A stretch of DNA of 51,407 nt from CAZJYI01 sp964550025 (GTDB lineage: Bacteria; Verrucomicrobiota; Kiritimatiellia; UBA8416; CAYOBW01): contig CAZJYI010000077.1 of NCBI GenBank assembly GCA_964550025.1, forward strand, positions 1 to 51,407, read 5' to 3'. How positions within the stretch are numbered: position 1 is the stretch's first letter; each line of letters starts with the position of its first letter. The notes under the pieces were generated by a model. The model did no database searches. It saw only the letters and a program-made list of their open reading frames with translations, and had not been told where the DNA came from. Position numbers and translations under genes: made by a program. This document shows, in pieces, positions 29,527 to 37,481 of the stretch.

Positions 29527-30465
29527 TCACTCCAGGCCGAGTGCGGCTTTGAATATATCACCGATCTCGGGGTGGAGATCGGGGTTGATCCCGTTCTCGT
29601 CGTACGGGATTCCCATCGCATCCAGATCCTTCTTCATCTCCACGACTTCCTCTTCGGGATTGACGCGCGGCGGGACGTCGCGTCCCAAAGGCACCAGCCA
29701 CGCGTTGAGCGTGTGACCGCCGTCCACGAGGAGATCGTGGCCGGTGACGTAGTTCGAGGCGGCGGACGCCAGGAAGATGACCGTTCCGTAGAGGTCCTCC
29801 GGCCGCTCCATGTAGCCCATGGGGGTCAGTTCGCGAATGCGCTCGCGCGCCTCGACCGGCGTGGATGCGTGCATGGGGGTGAGAAGGTAGCTTGGGCTGA
29901 AACAGTTGACGTTGATGTTGAAGCGACCCCACTCGGCTGCCAGGGTCCGCGTCATGTGCACGATGCCGGCCTTGGATGCGTCGTACGACGCGTTGCAGTT
30001 GGCGATCCGGGCCGACATCGAGGCCGTGTTGATGATTTTGCCGCCGTCCGCCCCCTGCTTGATCATCTGCTGTGCCTGGGCCTGGGCGCAGAGCCAGACA
30101 CCCGTCAGGTTGACGGCGATGACCTTGTCCCACGCGGCCTGTTCCAGCTCCTCGTCGCCCCCAAGGATGGCGATGCCGGCGTTGTTGACCCCGATGTCCA
30201 GCTTCCCGAACCGTTCCACGACCTGTGCCACCATGGCCTGTACCTGGTCCTTGTCCGTCACGTCGCACTTGATGAAGATGCTGTCGCGCCCCATCGCGCG
30301 GATGCTCTCCGCGGTCTTGGTGCCGGTCTTCTCGTCGATATCCACGATGGCGACATCGGCGCCCGCCATGGCCAGCGCGGTTGCGCAACCGCGACCGATC
30401 CCGACGGCACCGCCGGTTACGAGTGCTTTCTTGCCGGTGAGGTCAAAGAGACTGAGATATGTCAT
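29527..30465 (-). CDS. Short-chain dehydrogenase/reductase with C-terminal extension
   Basis: The 312-residue protein is a classical SDR: cofactor motif VTGGAVGIGRG near residue 17, NNAG near 94, and the active-site tyrosine and lysine in YDASKAG near 160. The usual length is about 250. The extra 50-60 residues at the C-terminus (PRVNPEEEVVEMKKDLDAMG and following) are helical and of unknown role. Such enzymes oxidise sugar or polyol hydroxyls with NAD(P). It is first in a probable operon with the FGGY kinase and DeoC. Confidence 0.85.
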   Translation of the reverse strand: MTYLSLFDLTGKKALVTGGAVGIGRGCATALAMAGADVAIVDIDEKTGTKTAESIRAMGRDSIFIKCDVTDKDQVQAMVAQVVERFGKLDIGVNNAGIAILGGDEELEQAAWDKVIAVNLTGVWLCAQAQAQQMIKQGADGGKIINTASMSARIANCNASYDASKAGIVHMTRTLAAEWGRFNINVNCFSPSYLLTPMHASTPVEARERIRELTPMGYMERPEDLYGTVIFLASAASNYVTGHDLLVDGGHTLNAWLVPLGRDVPPRVNPEEEVVEMKKDLDAMGIPYDENGINPDLHPEIGDIFKAALGLE

Positions 30466-30582
30466 GCGTCATTCCTTTCCGGGGGACGGTTGTGTTGACG
30501 GTATCGTCGTAGAAAATCCCCGTGTTGTAGCCGATACAGTACTCAGGCACCCGATCGAAAGCAATGCGAGATGTTCGGGGAG

Positions 30583-30801
30583 CTATGCCGGTGTTTCTTG
30601 CCGGGGAGTGGCAGCCCGTTCAAGGGCCTTTGTCGCTTCTTCGTGATAGAAAACCGAGCAATTCGCCGGCGTTTCGTCACGGAGTATCTCACGATGAACG
30701 AGTTGGGCGAAGTGCACTTCCTGCATTGTACGGTCATCCGGGAACTCGGCGCAGACTTCGTCCCAAAGCCGCTTCTTGTCTTGCTCCGTGAGAGTCTTCA
30801 T
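30583..30801 (-). CDS. Probable antitoxin of a PIN-domain module
   Basis: This 72-residue, charged, helical protein (EQDKKRLWDEVCAEFPDDRTMQEVHFAQLVHREIL) has no family name I can assign. It starts 12 bases after the stop of a PIN-domain toxin on the same strand, and it resembles in size, charge and position the small protein at 47937-48116, which also follows a PIN gene. A toxin-first order is usual for this group. Antitoxin function is inferred from position only. Confidence 0.55.
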   Translation of the reverse strand: MKTLTEQDKKRLWDEVCAEFPDDRTMQEVHFAQLVHREILRDETPANCSVFYHEEATKALERAATPRQETPA

Positions 30802-30813
30802 TGTGGGCTGCTC

Positions 30814-31269
30814 CTATAGCTCCGGTGGCGCCAGGATTTCGACGGGCATGTAGCCCTTCAGGGCATTCACCAGATTCACCTCGCGCCGCGTGCGGAGTTT
30901 CACGAGGTGGTGGAAGTTCCAGCTAACGAGATTGCGGATCCCGCCAACAGTTGCCAGAGCCACGTGCATTGCATCCGACAGGTACTTTGAGGGGAAGACG
31001 CCACGACTGACGTACTCTTGCGCGAGACCGTATGCTTCCTCGGAAGCGTGGACCGCGGGGATGCTCCTGACGAGGTCGAGCATGGCCTGCCGTCGTTCGT
31101 TGTCAGGCGTCTGGGCAATTCCTGCTATGACGATGTTGGAAACGGAAGGAATCAACTCCGGCAGGCGTGTTTCCCAGAACTGGCGCGTGAGTCTCTGTCG
31201 ATCGGGTGTCCTCTCGTCGAAATACGCACTTGGAACAGTGGTGTCGATATAGACGGTCTCTTTCTGCAT
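30814..31269 (-). CDS. PIN-domain ribonuclease toxin (VapC-like)
   Basis: The 151-residue protein shows a PIN-domain pattern: TVYIDTTVPSAYFDE at the start with a conserved aspartate, YLSDAMHVALATVGGIRNLVSWNFHHLVKLRTRREVNLVN in the C-terminal half, and a closing GYMPVEILAPPEL. PIN toxins cleave RNA with a cluster of acidic residues. The same branch is represented by the decayed gene at 48103-48469. Its promoter places the transcription start at the ATG. No clear attC-like site borders this module, although it lies outside both cassette blocks. Confidence 0.78.
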   Translation of the reverse strand: MQKETVYIDTTVPSAYFDERTPDRQRLTRQFWETRLPELIPSVSNIVIAGIAQTPDNERRQAMLDLVRSIPAVHASEEAYGLAQEYVSRGVFPSKYLSDAMHVALATVGGIRNLVSWNFHHLVKLRTRREVNLVNALKGYMPVEILAPPEL

Positions 31270-31275
31270 ACAAAC

Positions 31276-31303
31276 ATGTTACGTGAAGACCGTTCCTTGT
31301 CAA
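31276..31303 (-). promoter_or_regulatory. Promoter of the PIN module, predicted leaderless
   Basis: On the minus strand TTGACA (31298-31303) and TAACAT (31276-31281) are 16 bases apart. The -10 ends six bases before the ATG at 31269, so the mRNA should start at or next to the start codon. There is no Shine-Dalgarno sequence. Confidence 0.6.
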
Positions 31304-31337
31304 AGCAAAGACTGCCGGAGTCTGTCTCTGCAGCGTC

Positions 31338-32258
31338 TCACTTGCAGTCCCTGTCAGCGCGCGGACAGTTGCCTCTCGCCCTGGATTGCGTCCGAGGAGT
31401 TGGAGCAGTGGAAGATGGGCAGAGGCCCTTGAGCAGCCCGACCTCCTCGGGCCAGAGCTCCTCGTCAATGGTCTCCAATACCAGCGGCATGTCGTCGAAG
31501 CGTGCGTCGACCATGATGAACCGGAAACAGTCCATGGGGATGTGGCCTTCGCCGAGACTGTGGTGCCGGTCGCGGCGGGCGGCAAAGCCGGTTTTGCTGT
31601 CGTTGAGATGCATCCCTTTCAGAAAGCCCATGCCGACCACGGCGTCCAGTTCTGCGAATGTCTGTTCGCAGGCTTCCCGCGTGCGGAGGTCGTAGCCGGC
31701 CGCGAAGGCGTGACAGGTGTCGATGCAAACGCCAATGCGGCTCTTGTCCTCCACTTGATCCACTATCTCGGCCAGATGCTCAAAGCGGTAGCCGATGTTT
31801 GATCCCTGTCCCGCCGTATTCTCCAGAACCACCGTGACTTCCGCCGTCCGGTCCAGGGCGCGGTTGGTGCTTTCGGCAATGAGGGCGATGCACTCGGTTT
31901 CACTCACCTCCCGCAGGTGGCTGCCGGGGTGGGTGTTCAGGTATTTGATGCCGAGAAGCTCGCAACGTCGCAGCTCGTCCACCAACGCATCGAGAGACCG
32001 CTTCCGCTTCTCGGGAAAGGGGTTGCCCAGGTTGATCAGGTAGCTGTCATGTGCGAGCACATGGTCAGGCGAGAAGCCGCAGGATGCCATATTGGCGCGA
32101 AAGGCCTCGATCGTCTTCGTCTCTAAGGGCTTTGCTTTCCACTGAAGCTGGTTCTTCACGAACAGAGCGAACGCGGTGGCCCCGATCGCCTGCGCGTTCA
32201 GCGGAGCCTTGTCCACGCCCCCCGCTGCTGAAACGTGTGCGCCTATGTACTTGTTCAT
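31338..32258 (-). CDS. nfo: Endonuclease IV
   Basis: The 306-residue protein is a class II AP endonuclease with all metal-binding landmarks: GAHVSAAGG at the start, HDSYLINLGNP, LNTHPGSHL, VLENTAGQG, CIDTCHAFAAGYD, MHLNDSK, HHSLGEGHIP and LETIDEELW. Endonuclease IV incises DNA at abasic sites in base-excision repair and uses three zinc ions. The length is slightly above normal; the last 25 residues (CPSSTAPTPRTQSRARG) lack family similarity and may come from a drifted stop codon. MNKYIGAHVS is the natural start; codons upstream belong to no recognisable domain. Confidence 0.92.
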   Translation of the reverse strand: MNKYIGAHVSAAGGVDKAPLNAQAIGATAFALFVKNQLQWKAKPLETKTIEAFRANMASCGFSPDHVLAHDSYLINLGNPFPEKRKRSLDALVDELRRCELLGIKYLNTHPGSHLREVSETECIALIAESTNRALDRTAEVTVVLENTAGQGSNIGYRFEHLAEIVDQVEDKSRIGVCIDTCHAFAAGYDLRTREACEQTFAELDAVVGMGFLKGMHLNDSKTGFAARRDRHHSLGEGHIPMDCFRFIMVDARFDDMPLVLETIDEELWPEEVGLLKGLCPSSTAPTPRTQSRARGNCPRADRDCK

Positions 32259-32266
32259 GCCGCCTT

Positions 32267-33217
32267 TCACGGTCCAACGAGTCGCACCGGCCCCGCGAGC
32301 GTGACGGTGATGTCGAGGTGGAACCGGGTTCCGGCCGGAAGATCGCGGCCCGCGGGGTCCGTTATGGCGGGGAAGCGCACTTCGAAAAACGGGCTCTGCC
32401 ATTGGCGCAGGTCCTGAATCAGCACGTCCGTAGCGGCGCGCAGCGCGACCGTGACGGCCACATCCGTTCCCTTGCCCAACTCAACCTTGGCGCCCTCCCC
32501 GGTCCAGAGCTGGGATCGTCCCTCGCGGTATTCCTTCGGCAGGCCCACGAAGGCCGGGTCCCTTCCGAGCTGCGAGATCAGCGTCTCTTTGCCGGCGTAG
32601 CCGGTTGTCGGCAGGCTGATCGAAACCTGCAATCCGTTGAGTTTCATGGTCTTAGACGTGACCAGGTCGTACTCCACCTCGAGACCCTCGGAGAGTGCCC
32701 TTACCTTCTGCGTATACCGGATGGCGCCGCCCTCGGTGTCCGGTATCTCAAAGGCGCCCTCGAACTGTTTACCGGCTCTGCCCGGAAGATCGCTCACTCT
32801 GTCCTTGCTGTCCTTCTGCGATGCGTATTCCCAGTCGGCGTTGTGGGCGTTCAAGTCGATTGTCGCCAGGCTGTTTGAACCGCGGATGATCTCGATCATA
32901 CCCGAACGATGGAGCTTGATGTCGAGCGGTTTCGCGGCCCTCGATGCCCCGGCAATGGCCAGGAACAGGATGGCCAGACAGCGTCCGAAAGGGAGCGTGC
33001 GTGGATTACCGCAACGTAGGACGGTCCTCCGGGCCGTCCGTGAGGCAGATGAAGCGACAGAGGAGGCGAGACCTGAGAGGCGGGTGCTCTTCTCGCGCAA
33101 CCCCTGCTTCTTGCCTGCCTCATTGGACGGCCCGGAGGACCGTCCTACGGGGGAACTGAAGCCGCCAGCGCTCTCTGCGAAGTCTTCGGTACGCGGTCTG
33201 AACGACGGTCTACTCAT
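32267..33217 (-). CDS. Secreted hypothetical protein with in-frame MITE-like insertion
   Basis: The mature part (about residues 90-316) is a strand-rich protein of unknown family, with GMIEIIRGSNSLATIDLNAHNADWEYAS and PSLPTTGYAGKETLISQLG-like stretches. It is preceded by a signal peptide (FGRCLAILFLAIAGASRAA). About 75 codons lie ahead of that signal peptide, of which 45 come from a 135-bp inverted-repeat element (33015-33149). The ATG at 33217 has a GGGAGAGG ribosome-binding site, but such a long N-terminal extension before a signal peptide is unusual. Either translation starts later at a non-ATG codon, or the element has damaged export. Confidence 0.5.
   Translation of the reverse strand: MSRPSFRPRTEDFAESAGGFSSPVGRSSGPSNEAGKKQGLREKSTRLSGLASSVASSASRTARRTVLRCGNPRTLPFGRCLAILFLAIAGASRAAKPLDIKLHRSGMIEIIRGSNSLATIDLNAHNADWEYASQKDSKDRVSDLPGRAGKQFEGAFEIPDTEGGAIRYTQKVRALSEGLEVEYDLVTSKTMKLNGLQVSISLPTTGYAGKETLISQLGRDPAFVGLPKEYREGRSQLWTGEGAKVELGKGTDVAVTVALRAATDVLIQDLRQWQSPFFEVRFPAITDPAGRDLPAGTRFHLDITVTLAGPVRLVGP
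33015..33149. mobile_element. MITE-like element inside a coding region
   Basis: A 135-bp segment with perfect 25-bp terminal inverted repeats (CGTAGGACGGTCCTCCGGGC followed by CGTCC, and its complement at 33125-33149), extended imperfectly by TGAGGCAG/CTGCCTCA. Its length is an exact multiple of three. No coding capacity of its own and no obvious target-site duplication are seen. Confidence 0.75.
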
Positions 33218-33234
33218 TCGCTTGCCTCTCCCTA

Positions 33235-35508
33235 TCACGGTCTCACGACCTCGTACGCTATGGCGGGTAGGACGCCGAAGTCGATGCGTTTCCTGCCGTT
33301 CGTGGCCGGATCGCCACCCTTCTCCGCCGTCTCCGCAAACGCCTCGACGATCACGTGTGCGGCGTCCCCGGCCAGAGCGGTGTTCGGGTCGGCCTTCAGG
33401 GTGAGCGTCACTTCGCGGTCACCCACGGCTGCCCCCCGATACGTTACACCCCGCGGAAGGTTGCAGAGACGAAACCGGACCGACGTGAGCGGCGTCTGGC
33501 CGCCGCCCGGCAGAACCGCCGGCGCCTCGACCTTAACGCTGGCCGTCCCCCCCAGGGGGATTCGGACCGGGGCGTTGCCGGCTACCCGGAACCCCGGCGC
33601 CAACGGTCGCCATACGGCAGGTACGGGGCGGGAGCCCTGGATTGCGACCAGCAGCTCCTTCCGTGGCACGAGGAAGCGCCAGAGAAAGGCCTGCATCATG
33701 TCCTCCGCCGCCACCACCGGACGGGAGACCATCATGCCGCCAATCTCGGCGCGACCTTCCATCTTCACGGGAGTGATCTGCCGCGGAAGACCGCGCGACG
33801 CGCTGAGCACGGCCGTGGCGGAGTTTGTGCCGGCGGGGATACGCGCGTTTCCCAACACGAGACCGTCGGGGCCGTCCGCCAACGCCAGGCTGATGTCCCC
33901 GTCGAATCCGTCTTTGCGCATGGCGTGTACGGTCACCCGCGTTGCGCCACCCGGTGCAATGTTCACGCATGAGGGCACCAGCCGCAAGGCGAAGTCAGGC
34001 TGAGGGGACCTGATGTGAAGCCGGTACGCATGTGCGTTGCCGCCCCGGTGCTGTGCGTCCGAGAGAAAGACCAGATACTCCCCGTCGTGCGGCAGTTTGA
34101 CCCTCAGGTACGAGTCCGCCTGATGTGTCAACAACCCCAACTCACGGTCCTTGTGGTCGTCGTTGAGAGCCAGTTCCGCGCCCTTCGAATCGGTCAGCCG
34201 CAAGACCGAATCCAGAGGCGAGTTCAGCCGGCGGGCATGCACCTCGGCCACGATCTCCTGCCCGGCGCGCCCATGGAACCGGAAGGTGTCGATATCTCCC
34301 GCCCGACCGATGCGGCCGTTGACCGTCAGCGGGAACAGGACCTGCTGCGCGCTTGCCCTGCTTTCGTTGGGCTCGGTCTCGGGGGTCTCATCGAGCGTCC
34401 CCACGGCGTAGCGCACTTCGCTGCAGGCTCCCCTGTCGGCGCCGACCGTGGTGTGCCGCATCACATCGGGGCCGGGGCGCGTGTCGAGCTGCAGCGTCTC
34501 GGTGGGGAGATTCCACCCCCGGACCCTGGCGGTCGTCGCGTCGCCGCACCGGCCGCCAAGGGGGAAAAGGCTCGTGACGAAGGGGAGCTCTCCCACGGCG
34601 ATGCGGTAGACGAAGTCGTCCCTGCCGCGGTAGATGGCGTCGCGGACGTCGAGCCTGTAGACGCCGTCTGCGGGTACCTCGTAAAGGAGCACCGGGTCGG
34701 GATCGAATCGGTAGTCGTCGCTCCAGGCCACCTCGTTGCCGTCGGGGTCGTAGAGGGCCATGGTTGCCTGGAACCAGCCGGGCACGGCGTCGGCCAGGTA
34801 GGGGACCAGCTTTCGAGCCTGCAGGCGGGCCACGAGCTTCTGGCCTCTACGCGCGCGTAGGCGGACGCGGTCGGTCTCTCCGGGCGAGACCTGGCCGTTG
34901 AGCAGCACGGGCGGCTGCAACGCCGGCGCCGCCGGGCCGCCACCGAAGTCTCTCTCAGGGACTTCCGGCAGCACGCCAACCTGGAAACGCAGAGGGTTGC
35001 TCAGGCCTTCCGTGGAGGCCAGCCTCAGTTCGCGGTCGCCGATCTGGGCATTCGGGGCGATGCTGACTTCAATCACCACCTGTTCGCGAATCTGCGCATT
35101 GGGTTGTCTTCTCGGGTCGAAAAGACGCGTTCGGAGCCGGTCCAGTTCGTTCGCGTTCCTGCCGTAGATATCCCGAAGCCACGGATGATCGGGCAGGGCC
35201 GGTTTGTCCGTTTCCCCGGCAACCCGCTGCATGACGCTTGCGGACCATCGGCGCCGCACCAGCCCGCGCAGAAACCGGTCGGTTCTTCCGCGCTCCTCGT
35301 TGTTGAGGGGTGGGGCGTACTCCACCACCGACATGCGAAGTCCTGCACCGGAGATGCGCGCGCCGTCGACATCGCGGAGCGATTGGCCGCCGATCTCGAC
35401 TTTGAACGTGGTGCCGCGCTGCCCGCCCGCCGGGTAGGCGTACCCGATTTGGGGCGGCGCCGCGGCGACGGACCGGCTCAACGCCATTGCCAGCAATACG
35501 GCAAGCAT
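33235..35508 (-). CDS. Secreted pre-peptidase C-terminal (PPC) domain protein
   Basis: The 757-residue protein is a planctomycete-type exported protein: a signal peptide (LAVLLAMALSRSVAA), an IPT/TIG-like start (PQIGYAYPAGGQRGTTFKVEIGGQ), and two pre-peptidase C-terminal beta-sandwich domains at about residues 205-300 and 350-440. The latter are recognised by DRVRLRARRGQKLVARLQARK and DIDTFRFHGRAGQEIVAEVHAR. Open frame continues upstream to 35826 but only through a period-7 repeat, so MLAVLLAM at 35508 was chosen. It lies downstream of DUF1501 and DUF1549 genes, a standard gene set in planctomycetes whose function is not established. Confidence 0.75.
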   Translation of the reverse strand: MLAVLLAMALSRSVAAAPPQIGYAYPAGGQRGTTFKVEIGGQSLRDVDGARISGAGLRMSVVEYAPPLNNEERGRTDRFLRGLVRRRWSASVMQRVAGETDKPALPDHPWLRDIYGRNANELDRLRTRLFDPRRQPNAQIREQVVIEVSIAPNAQIGDRELRLASTEGLSNPLRFQVGVLPEVPERDFGGGPAAPALQPPVLLNGQVSPGETDRVRLRARRGQKLVARLQARKLVPYLADAVPGWFQATMALYDPDGNEVAWSDDYRFDPDPVLLYEVPADGVYRLDVRDAIYRGRDDFVYRIAVGELPFVTSLFPLGGRCGDATTARVRGWNLPTETLQLDTRPGPDVMRHTTVGADRGACSEVRYAVGTLDETPETEPNESRASAQQVLFPLTVNGRIGRAGDIDTFRFHGRAGQEIVAEVHARRLNSPLDSVLRLTDSKGAELALNDDHKDRELGLLTHQADSYLRVKLPHDGEYLVFLSDAQHRGGNAHAYRLHIRSPQPDFALRLVPSCVNIAPGGATRVTVHAMRKDGFDGDISLALADGPDGLVLGNARIPAGTNSATAVLSASRGLPRQITPVKMEGRAEIGGMMVSRPVVAAEDMMQAFLWRFLVPRKELLVAIQGSRPVPAVWRPLAPGFRVAGNAPVRIPLGGTASVKVEAPAVLPGGGQTPLTSVRFRLCNLPRGVTYRGAAVGDREVTLTLKADPNTALAGDAAHVIVEAFAETAEKGGDPATNGRKRIDFGVLPAIAYEVVRP

Positions 35509-35510
35509 GT

Positions 35511-35740
35511 CCGAACGCCGAACGTCGAACACGGAGAATCGAACTCCGCACTTCGAACAAGGAACGTCGAACTTCGGACTTCGAACGTCGAACACCGAAC
35601 GTCGAACGTCGAAGACCGAACGTCGAACATCGAACACCGAACGTCGAACGTCGAAGACCGAACGTCGAACATCGAACACCGAACGTCGAACATCGAACAC
35701 CGAACGTCGAACATCGAGCTTCGAACGGCGAGAATCGAGT
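35511..35740. repeat. Long period-7 array of CGAACNN
   Basis: Around thirty tandem heptamers of the form CGAACGT, CGAACAC, CGAACAT and variants fill the space upstream of the PPC gene. The periodicity is seven throughout the core (about 35575-35715) and breaks down toward the edges. All frames through it are artefactually open. Confidence 0.85.
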
Positions 35741-35841
35741 GTCGGGTGCCGGGAAAATGGCCGCGGCCGAGAGTGTCTACCGTCGCCTCCTTCTTCGAGG
35801 CTCGATGTTGGCCGTTCAGTCATCAATGCTCAGTGCCCAGC

Positions 35842-35897
35842 GTTCGATGTTCAGTGTTCGAAGTTCGAAGTTCAAAGTTCAATGTTCAATGTTCAAC
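35842..35897. repeat. Period-7 array of GTTCNNN, exactly eight units
   Basis: GTTCGAT, GTTCAGT, GTTCGAA, GTTCGAA, GTTCAAA, GTTCAAT, GTTCAAT, GTTCAAC. The unit is the reverse complement class of the CGAACNN array at 35511-35740, so the two arrays face each other across about 100 bases. Confidence 0.85.
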
Positions 35898-35930
35898 TCT
35901 CAACGTCTGTCCCTGCCAACTGCCCTGCGT

Positions 35931-37259
35931 CTACATGATCGCCGCCAGGCGTCCGCCTCCCTCGCCGAACTCGCTGCCCGACGCCATGATCTTCAGATCG
36001 AGACCGCGCGGGTTGGCCAACGAATTGTCCGGGTCGATGCCCATGCGTTCGCAGATGCTGCCGAGAACATCCGGCGGATAGACCGGCCGTTCGGCCACGT
36101 TCTCGCCCGTGGCGTCCGAAGCGCCGACCACGCGTCCGCCCTTGAAGCCTCCGCCGGCCAGCACCGTGGAGAAACACCGGCCAAAGTGATGGCGGCCACC
36201 GTTCCACGGCGCGGACCATGCCACTTTCGGGGTGCGCCCGAACTCGCCGCACCACCACACGATCGTAGTGTCCAGAAGACCGCGCTCCTCCAGGTCTTGC
36301 AGCAGCGTTGCCATGGCGGCATCCATCTGCGGCAGCTTCCAGCGCATGGTTTCGAAATGCTGCTTGTGCGTGTCCCACCCTCCGTAGTTGATGGTCACGA
36401 ACGGCACTCCGGCGCCAACCAGCCGGCGCGCCATCAGGCAGGATTGGCCGAACGTGTTGCGGCCGTAGCGTTGGCGCAGCGCGTTGTCCTCGGTTGACAG
36501 GTCGAAAAGCCTGCCGGCATCGCCCAGGATCATCTCGTAGGCCTTGTCTTCGAGACGGCCGAGCTTCTGCGACACCGGGTGTTCGGGCAGAGCGCTTTTG
36601 AGCGTATCGAGGGAGTGCAGCAACTCCCGGCGACTCTTCTGGTGCTCCTCGGATATGCTTCCCGAAACAACGCCTTCCACGTTGAAGCGCGCTGCATTGG
36701 GATCGCCGCCGGTGACAAAGGGCTTGTAGCGCGGCCCCAGGAACCCCCCCGGATCGAAACGGCCCTGCGACCGCGTGAGTACGACGTAAGGGGGCACGAG
36801 ACTTGTGTAGCCGCCCTCGTATCCCTTGAACCTGGAGACGATGGCCCCGAGTGACGGGTAGACCATGCGTTCGCCGGGCTTGTGGCCCGTCTGAACCATG
36901 TACGATGCCGTTTCGTGGCCGTTGTTGCCGTGAGTCATGCTGCGGATGATGGCGTACCTGTCGGCCAGTTGCGCGAGTTTCGGGAGGAGTTGACCGATGC
37001 GGATTCCCGGCACGTTGGTGTCGATGGCCCGGTTGAAGGGACCACAGTAGTCGTACCCCGCGTCGGGTTTGGGATCGAAGGTATCCGTGTGCGGCGGGCC
37101 GCCCCACATCCAAATCTGAATGACCGACTTGGCCGTGGCCGCACCGGGCGTCGATTGGGCCGGGGCCGGCATGCTGTTCGCCAGCGTCATCCCCGCGGCT
37201 CCCAGCACCATGCGCTTCTGCATCTCGCGCCGGGTTATGCGCTTTTCCATTGAGTCCAT
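35931..37259 (-). CDS. DUF1501 family protein
   Basis: This 442-residue protein belongs to DUF1501, a sulfatase/alkaline-phosphatase-like family. Landmarks are WMWGGPPHTDTFDPKP, IIRSMTHGNNGHETASYM, NYGGWDTHKQHFETM, TTIVWWCGEFGRTPKVA and a closing RGLDLKI. A twin-arginine-like start (KRITRREMQKRMVLGAAGMTLANS) suggests Tat export. DUF1501 proteins are abundant in planctomycetes and verrucomicrobia and nearly always pair with a DUF1549/DUF1553 protein, found 222 bases upstream here. GGGAGAGGA lies before the ATG at 37259. The biochemical role is unproven. Confidence 0.88.
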   Translation of the reverse strand: MDSMEKRITRREMQKRMVLGAAGMTLANSMPAPAQSTPGAATAKSVIQIWMWGGPPHTDTFDPKPDAGYDYCGPFNRAIDTNVPGIRIGQLLPKLAQLADRYAIIRSMTHGNNGHETASYMVQTGHKPGERMVYPSLGAIVSRFKGYEGGYTSLVPPYVVLTRSQGRFDPGGFLGPRYKPFVTGGDPNAARFNVEGVVSGSISEEHQKSRRELLHSLDTLKSALPEHPVSQKLGRLEDKAYEMILGDAGRLFDLSTEDNALRQRYGRNTFGQSCLMARRLVGAGVPFVTINYGGWDTHKQHFETMRWKLPQMDAAMATLLQDLEERGLLDTTIVWWCGEFGRTPKVAWSAPWNGGRHHFGRCFSTVLAGGGFKGGRVVGASDATGENVAERPVYPPDVLGSICERMGIDPDNSLANPRGLDLKIMASGSEFGEGGGRLAAIM

Positions 37260-37481
37260 GACGTCCTCTCCCGGTCGGGGCGATCCAACAGGAATAGCCG
37301 CAAAAGGCACATAAGCCACAAAAGGAGAGGGACTTCGCTGTGTTGCCTTGGTGCTGAGCGGTTCTCCAGTCGGTCGTGCATCTCGACCTTCGGTATGCTG
37401 TTCATGCTCTTCTTCGTGTTCTTCTGTGCGTTTTGTGCCTCTTGTGGCCAATCTCGCGAGTCGTTGCTGAATCGTTCCGGC

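Noticed and set aside
35511..35740. CRISPR array
   Set aside because: Units are seven bases in direct tandem without spacers and without cas genes.
35104..36497. Long open frames on both strands across the period-7 arrays
   Set aside because: Heptamers without stop codons keep several frames open. The translations are degenerate repeats (such as RRTSN or VFDVRRS) with no domain.
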